NCBI GenBank assembly: GCA_004376385.1
Contig: SOJY01000005.1
Coordinates: 1 to 18,870 of the forward strand
Reading direction: 5' to 3'
From: Candidatus Bathyarchaeum sp.
GTDB lineage: Archaea > Thermoproteota > Bathyarchaeia > Bathyarchaeales > Bathyarchaeaceae
DNA length: 18,870 nucleotides
In this document: piece by piece, positions 15,324 to 18,870 of the stretch
How positions within the stretch are numbered: position 1 is the stretch's first letter
How the letters are laid out: the number at the start of each line of letters is the position of its first letter
Notes under the pieces: generated by a model
Database searches by the model: none
Told to the model about the DNA's origin: nothing
What the model saw: only the letters and a program-made list of their open reading frames with translations
Program-made: the position numbers and the translations under genes

Positions 15324-15521
15324 ATGAAGTTGCCCCTACAAAAAATTCTGATTATTGTACTCTTTTTTTCTGCATTCCTAGTGTTAGTTCAGCAGAAGCT
15401 AACTACCAGTGGTGGATGGTTTGACCTTACTCAATTCTTACATCATGAAACTATAGCTGCTGTGATCTTCGCATTTGCTTGTGGAATATTATTTAGTCTT
15501 AAAACAAAAAGATGGCTGTAA
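15324..15521 (+). CDS. Small two-helix membrane protein, unknown
   Basis: A 65-residue protein that I do not recognise. Residues about 6-24 (QKILIIVLFFSAFLVLVQQ) and 42-58 (HETIAAVIFAFACGILFSL) are two membrane helices joined by a polar loop with LTTSGGWFDLTQFLHHE; short basic ends (MKLPLQK, KTKRWL) suggest both termini are cytoplasmic. The coding evidence is its clean helix-loop-helix hydropathy, an ATG start and a TATA-like box at a sensible distance; no homology can be judged by eye. It is bracketed by the 20-bp direct repeat and convergent with the endonuclease-like gene. The size and topology would fit a toxin, holin-like or accessory membrane peptide, but nothing more specific can be said. 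Confidence 0.5.
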   Translation: MKLPLQKILIIVLFFSAFLVLVQQKLTTSGGWFDLTQFLHHETIAAVIFAFACGILFSLKTKRWL

Positions 15522-15561
15522 ACTAAAAATAGAATAGGAAAATGATTACCGCAACGTTGGA

Positions 15562-15584
15562 GACATACAACCAGATTGTATGTC
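15562..15584. terminator. Perfect hairpin between convergent genes
   Basis: GACATACAA (15562-15570), loop CCAGA, TTGTATGTC (15576-15584): a 9-bp perfect stem. It begins inside the second direct-repeat copy and ends in the stop codon of the minus-strand gene. As a bidirectional terminator it would be well placed, though most archaeal terminators rely on T tracts rather than hairpins. Confidence 0.45.
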
Positions 15585-16689
15585 ATATTTCTATTTCGCC
15601 GCTTTGGTTTTGAATTAGTGAAGATGCTTCGTGGACGCTGATTTGACCTGTAATGACTTTTTTGTAGAGATTGTATAAGCTCAAGGTTGTCAAAAATAGT
15701 GTATTGTTTGTTTCGAAAAAAAGTTTCATTGCAAGATCGAGGTGCTCTTTGTTTGTCCGGTTTTTGATTGGTAACTCTTTGTATGTGTTTGCTACGACTA
15801 TGATTTTTCCTTTGTTTCTTTGTTTTTCAATGAATCTTGCTACTTTGTTGATTTTGGTGTTTTGTGCTTCAACTTTTCCTTTTGTTGTAATTATTTGAAC
15901 AGATATGCTGCTTTTCAAGTTGGTTAGGTCAAATTCGGTAGTTTGAGTAGTTGTTATGCCCAAATCTTCTAAGATTAGATAAACTGCTTTTGTGATTTTT
16001 TTGTAGTCTACTGAGAACAGGTTGCGGTAATTTTCAAAGGTTATACTGCATTTATTCCCCAGTTTTTCATTTTGGCTAATTTCTGGGCTTTCTATTGAGT
16101 ATAACCATGGATATTCTTCTTTTTCTTCTTTAGTGGCTAAATCTATCAACAGTTTTATTGCCTTAGAATAGCTTATTTTTGTTGTTTTTGGCAAGAAATG
16201 GATTTTTCCTCTATTGCCCATTGTTACTGTAGCGGCTATTGGGTTCTGGGATTTGTTAACTGCAATAGCCTCAAAACTTATGTTGTCTGTGTTTTGCCAG
16301 AACAGTTCGTTATCCCATTTTTCGACATTTTCTAGGTAATCTGCGAATCTTTCATCTGTGCTGTTTATTGTCTTTCCTAGCAGCATCGGGTTAACTGTCA
16401 GTTTTTGTGGAAAAGGTATCCATGAGTAGTTTAGGGGGATTTCTTTAAACAAAATTTTGAAGGGTTTTTCCATGATGCAGAAGATTTCTTTGTTGTCTCG
16501 GATGAAAAGGCGAGACGTTCTTTTCAGTATGCCTATGTTCGTGAAGAGTGTTCGCGGATAATCTTTTGGAAATGAAGTCAGGTCAATTATCAGGCAATCA
16601 TATTTTTCTAGATCACAAAAAGGTTGTGTCCATTCAATATTGTCTGCTTCCTCGTGAGATACCGATCCTATAATAAGTATCTTATTCAC
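15583..16689 (-). CDS. Restriction-endonuclease-like fold protein, possibly inactive
   Basis: A 368-residue protein of no named family that I know. Residues 1-90 look like a Rossmann-type domain (KILIIGSV, then KYDCLIIDLTSFP). The middle has a motif GNRGKIHFLPKTTKIS (158-173) followed by YPWLYSIESPE. The C-terminal part (about 225-368) resembles the PD-(D/E)XK nuclease-like domain found in many standalone archaeal and bacterial proteins: FDLTNL (D254), SVQIITTKGKVEAQ, a helix, then KGKIIVVANTYKELPIKNR and TLFLTTLSLYNLY. The usual acidic residue of ExK appears to be Thr (T268-T269-K270), so the site may be dead. The start is GTG at 16689 with GGGAG about ten bases upstream. It is very AT-rich (17, 17 and 20 G+C in three sampled 60-base lines), and flanked by convergent and divergent genes, which suggests acquisition. 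Function unknown; defence or DNA-processing is only a guess. Confidence 0.7.
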   Translation of the reverse strand: MNKILIIGSVSHEEADNIEWTQPFCDLEKYDCLIIDLTSFPKDYPRTLFTNIGILKRTSRLFIRDNKEIFCIMEKPFKILFKEIPLNYSWIPFPQKLTVNPMLLGKTINSTDERFADYLENVEKWDNELFWQNTDNISFEAIAVNKSQNPIAATVTMGNRGKIHFLPKTTKISYSKAIKLLIDLATKEEKEEYPWLYSIESPEISQNEKLGNKCSITFENYRNLFSVDYKKITKAVYLILEDLGITTTQTTEFDLTNLKSSISVQIITTKGKVEAQNTKINKVARFIEKQRNKGKIIVVANTYKELPIKNRTNKEHLDLAMKLFFETNNTLFLTTLSLYNLYKKVITGQISVHEASSLIQNQSGEIEI

Positions 16690-16735
16690 GAGCAGTTTGA
16701 CTCCCTTACCTTTTTATCATGAATACTCTCTTTTA

Positions 16736-16749
16736 GTTTTTATAAATTT
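16736..16749 (-). promoter_or_regulatory. TATA box for the endonuclease-like gene
   Basis: The minus strand reads CCCAAATTTATAAAAAC, a strong TATA box with a purine-rich BRE-like lead. Initiation about 25 nt downstream (near 16717) leaves a leader of roughly 28 bases with GGGAG before the GTG start. Confidence 0.55.
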
Positions 16750-17020
16750 GGGATAACTTCTAAAACACTGAACATATTCGGATGCGCACATCTGCTAAAA
16801 CAGTAGAGAATTTAAAATTTAACCCAAAACCCAATTCAATCACCATATTGAAGCGTTCTTGTCGCATATTAGGAGACTAATAACAGTTGATTGTTGAAAA
16901 CAGGCTTTTTTATGAAAAAGCAAGCAATAACAAAAACTGCTGTCTTTTATATTTCCAGTTCCTTGTTGAAGCAACTACGAAAAATAGTAAAAATGAAAAA
17001 ATATTGGTGGATAAGAGAAA

Positions 17021-17028
17021 TTATAAAA
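17021..17028 (+). promoter_or_regulatory. TATA box for the GH57 amylase gene
   Basis: AAATTATAAAAAGG surrounds this TTATAAAA. Initiation would be near 17050, about 38 bases before the ATG at 17088. This makes the amylase gene its own transcription unit rather than part of the debranching-enzyme operon. Confidence 0.5.
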
Positions 17029-17087
17029 AGGAACGAAATAGTAGTCTGTTTTCGGGAGCCTGTGTCCTTTCAGCTTAGTGGTCAACC

Positions 17088-18677
17088 ATGACAGATGTTT
17101 GTTTAATGTTTGAGGTTCATCAACCCTTCAGGCTGAACCGAATTTTTCACTCAGACCTGTTATCTAAAGGTAAAGTTACAAAGAAGGACCTTTTTGACCT
17201 CTATTTTGACAATGGGCTCAACCGTTACGTTTTCGAGAGAGCCGCAAGAAAATGCTACTTTCCAGCAAACAACATAATATTGGAACAGATCGACAAAAGC
17301 AAAAGCGCAGGCAAACCGTTCAAGCTAGCTTATGGCATATCAGGCGTCTTTCTTGAGCAATGTGAACTGTGGAACCCCGACCTCATCGAGTCCTTTAAGC
17401 AGCTCGCCGAAACTGGATGCGTCGAATTCATGGAAGAAACCTATTACCACTCCCTAGCCAGCCTCTATGGGGCGGACCGTTCAGAGTTTATGGAACAGGT
17501 GAAAATGCATCGGCAACTCATGAAGGACCTCCTCGATTATGAGCCAAAATTTATCGAAAACACTGAACTGCTATACAACAACGCCATAGCTAAGACCATA
17601 GAAGGACTGGGCTACAAGGGCACCGTCACCGAAGGCATCGATAAAACTCTCTTGGGACGAAGCCCCAATTATGTTTACAAAGCCAAAGACTCTAACCTGC
17701 GCGTGTTACTCCGCAATTACCGCCTCTCCGACGACATAGGATTCCGTTTCTCATCAACCGAATGGAACGAATATCCTCTAGACGCAACAAAATATGCCCG
17801 ATGGTTAGCCGGAACCCAAGGACAGGTGATCGTACTCTTTATTGACTACGAAACCTTTGGGGAGCACCACTGGCCAGAAAGCGGAATCCACGAATTCCTA
17901 AAAGCACTACCAAGCGAAGTGAATAAATGGCATCACCTGAATTGGCGAACTCCCTCTGAAGTCATTGAGCGGCACACTCCAGTCGACGAAATCGACGTTC
18001 ACGAATACAACACAGTCTCATGGGCAGACATTGAACGAGACCCCAGCGCATGGATTGGCAATCCCATGCAGAACATCTGCTACGACTCTCTAAAGGAACT
18101 GGAACAGTTAGTGAAGGGAATAGGCGACAAAGACTTGATTCGGTTGTGGCGTTACCTCCAACTCAGTGATCACCTCTATTACCTCAGCATGAAAGGAGGT
18201 GGACCCGGAGATGTACACAACTACTTCAGTTCCATGGGTAGCCCCGTAGAAGCCTTTGCGGTCTATTCAAGAATCCTTTCCGACCTTGAAGCTAGAATCC
18301 ATTTAGAACTAGAAAAGCCGGAGCTTGCAGCAAAAAGGCTTCTGAGGCGACTTCCCGCTGGGATGGGATTTGCGTTCTCTTACGATTTTGCTCGTCCATC
18401 TGGTTTAACGGTTCACAGCTTAGGCGAATTTGCTTCAACACTAAAGACAGTTGATGCGCGCTCTATTCGGTTTCATACGGAAAAAGGAGATTTTGAACGT
18501 TGGATACGACAAGTTGTTGGAGATGACAAGCTAGCCGATGAAATAGTTGCGATCAAGTTGAACAAAAGGTTGAAAGCAGAAGCTCTACGTAAGAAAGTTC
18601 TTGCCGCAACTGCAAAAAGAATAAAGCAGCTGAAAAAAATTACTGACGGAATTTCTGTTGGATTAAATCCAAAATGA
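17088..18677 (+). CDS. GH57 alpha-amylase-like glycoside hydrolase with DUF5752-type C-terminal domain
   Basis: A 529-residue retaining glycoside hydrolase of family 57 (PF03065), acting on alpha-glucans. Family motifs are present: HQPFRL (H11) at the first strand, YGISGVFLEQ, the nucleophile block FIENTELLY (E160) and the acid/base block VLFIDYETFGEHHW (D253). The catalytic domain runs to about residue 400. The last 95 or so residues, with SLGEFASTLKTVDARSIRFH, KGDFERWIRQVVGDDKLADEI and a basic helix, resemble the DUF5752 domain found at the end of some archaeal GH57 and sugar-metabolism proteins. It has no signal peptide, so it acts inside the cell, probably on stored glycogen or maltodextrin with the debranching enzyme upstream. 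The ATG at 17088 lacks a strong ribosome-binding site. It is separated from that enzyme by the AT-rich stretch and has its own TATA box. Confidence 0.9.
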   Translation: MTDVCLMFEVHQPFRLNRIFHSDLLSKGKVTKKDLFDLYFDNGLNRYVFERAARKCYFPANNIILEQIDKSKSAGKPFKLAYGISGVFLEQCELWNPDLIESFKQLAETGCVEFMEETYYHSLASLYGADRSEFMEQVKMHRQLMKDLLDYEPKFIENTELLYNNAIAKTIEGLGYKGTVTEGIDKTLLGRSPNYVYKAKDSNLRVLLRNYRLSDDIGFRFSSTEWNEYPLDATKYARWLAGTQGQVIVLFIDYETFGEHHWPESGIHEFLKALPSEVNKWHHLNWRTPSEVIERHTPVDEIDVHEYNTVSWADIERDPSAWIGNPMQNICYDSLKELEQLVKGIGDKDLIRLWRYLQLSDHLYYLSMKGGGPGDVHNYFSSMGSPVEAFAVYSRILSDLEARIHLELEKPELAAKRLLRRLPAGMGFAFSYDFARPSGLTVHSLGEFASTLKTVDARSIRFHTEKGDFERWIRQVVGDDKLADEIVAIKLNKRLKAEALRKKVLAATAKRIKQLKKITDGISVGLNPK

Positions 18678-18740
18678 AAACTAATAATGGTGCCGAACAA
18701 CAATTACGGAGTGTAGGTGCGCGTCGAGAGGTTTTTTGTT

Positions 18741-18870
18741 ATGATTAGAGACCCTGTTTGTGGATTGCCTTTAATTAAAACGAAAGAAGAATTCAAGGCT
18801 GAAGTTAGGGGACGCACCTACTATTTCTGTGGCGAATACTGCAAGCGTGCTTTTTTGCGGGGTAAAAGAA
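18741..18870 (+). CDS. YHS-domain metal-binding protein, partial
   Basis: The gene runs off the right edge after 43 codons. The opening IRDPVCGLPLIKT (C7) and the later YYFCGEYCKRAFLRG (C34, C38) are the YHS/TRASH-like signature, a small cysteine-based domain that binds metal and often accompanies copper or other heavy-metal transport and sensing proteins. The ATG at 18741 is preceded by GAGAGG nine bases upstream; an in-frame GTG at 18717 has GGAG five bases upstream and would add eight residues. It follows the amylase gene by 63 nt with no terminator, so it could be co-transcribed, though its role is likely unrelated. What follows the YHS domain is outside the window. Confidence 0.8.
   Translation, partial: MIRDPVCGLPLIKTKEEFKAEVRGRTYYFCGEYCKRAFLRGKR

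Larger units (their letters stand above)
15229..15567. repeat. Direct repeat pair bracketing the 65-residue membrane protein gene
   Basis: ACCGCAAC-TC-TGGAGACATA at 15229-15248 and ACCGCAAC-GT-TGGAGACATA at 15548-15567 match at 18 of 20 bases in the same orientation, 319 bases apart. Each copy follows a stop codon closely (the debranching enzyme and the small ORF). They may be relics of an insertion, a protein-binding site or repeated 3' elements. No other copy was noticed in the window. Confidence 0.6.
16690..17087. other. AT-rich intergenic region upstream of the GH57 gene
   Basis: This divergent gap of nearly 400 bases carries the two promoter boxes listed separately. Two short overlapping reading frames (16887-17078 and 16891-17091) lie in it; neither looks real, since the GH57 TATA box is inside them. 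I saw no tRNA, repeat array or other RNA structure; only a near-palindrome GATGCGCACATC at about 16780-16791. Confidence 0.4.

Noticed and set aside
16887..17078. 63-residue ORF in the same intergenic region
   Set aside because: Overlaps the previous frame in another phase, has a TTG start and no recognisable features.
16891..17091. 66-residue ORF ending with a 4-base ATGA overlap with the GH57 start
   Set aside because: The overlap is tempting as translational coupling, but the product is lysine-rich low-complexity from AT-rich DNA, the start would be TTG at a poor distance from AGGAG, and the TATA box of the GH57 gene lies inside it.

Overview
The window is from an archaeon. It carries the archaea-only Glu-tRNA(Gln) amidotransferase pair GatD/GatE, the archaeal-type short triosephosphate isomerase, an archaeal Elp3, the NucS/EndoMS mismatch endonuclease and the archaeal PCNA-binding repair protein NreA. 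TATA-like boxes sit about 25 nt before several starts, and TTG/GTG starts are common. Overall gene content would suit a Bathyarchaeia-like member of the TACK group, but that placement is an impression, not something the sequence proves.

Left part, minus strand (1-6373): read in transcription order, a small SAM methyltransferase, Elp3, GatD, GatE and then, after a 182-nt gap, an AEC-family membrane transporter that runs off the left edge. The first four form a tRNA-centred group: Elp3 modifies wobble uridine, GatDE makes Gln-tRNA(Gln), and the methyltransferase is a candidate partner of Elp3.

Middle part (6374-9525): a DNA-repair neighbourhood. NucS (plus strand) faces two tandemly duplicated winged-helix regulators and NreA (all minus strand). 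NreA ends in a clear PCNA-interaction motif and NucS in a similar, weaker one.

Right part, plus strand (9822-18870): a membrane-anchored HtrA-type protease with a long coiled-coil stalk, triosephosphate isomerase, a DUF89 damage-control phosphatase in a tight pair with a glycogen-debranching enzyme, then a GH57 amylase with a C-terminal DUF5752-like domain, and finally the start of a YHS-domain metal-binding protein. The carbohydrate genes are interrupted at about 15219-17087 by a clearly AT-richer stretch. It holds a 65-residue two-helix membrane protein bracketed by a near-identical 20-bp direct repeat, and a convergent gene for a restriction-endonuclease-like protein whose active site looks degenerate. 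This stretch is the best candidate for acquired or undescribed biology in the window.

No tRNA, rRNA, CRISPR array, insertion sequence or broken gene was recognised.
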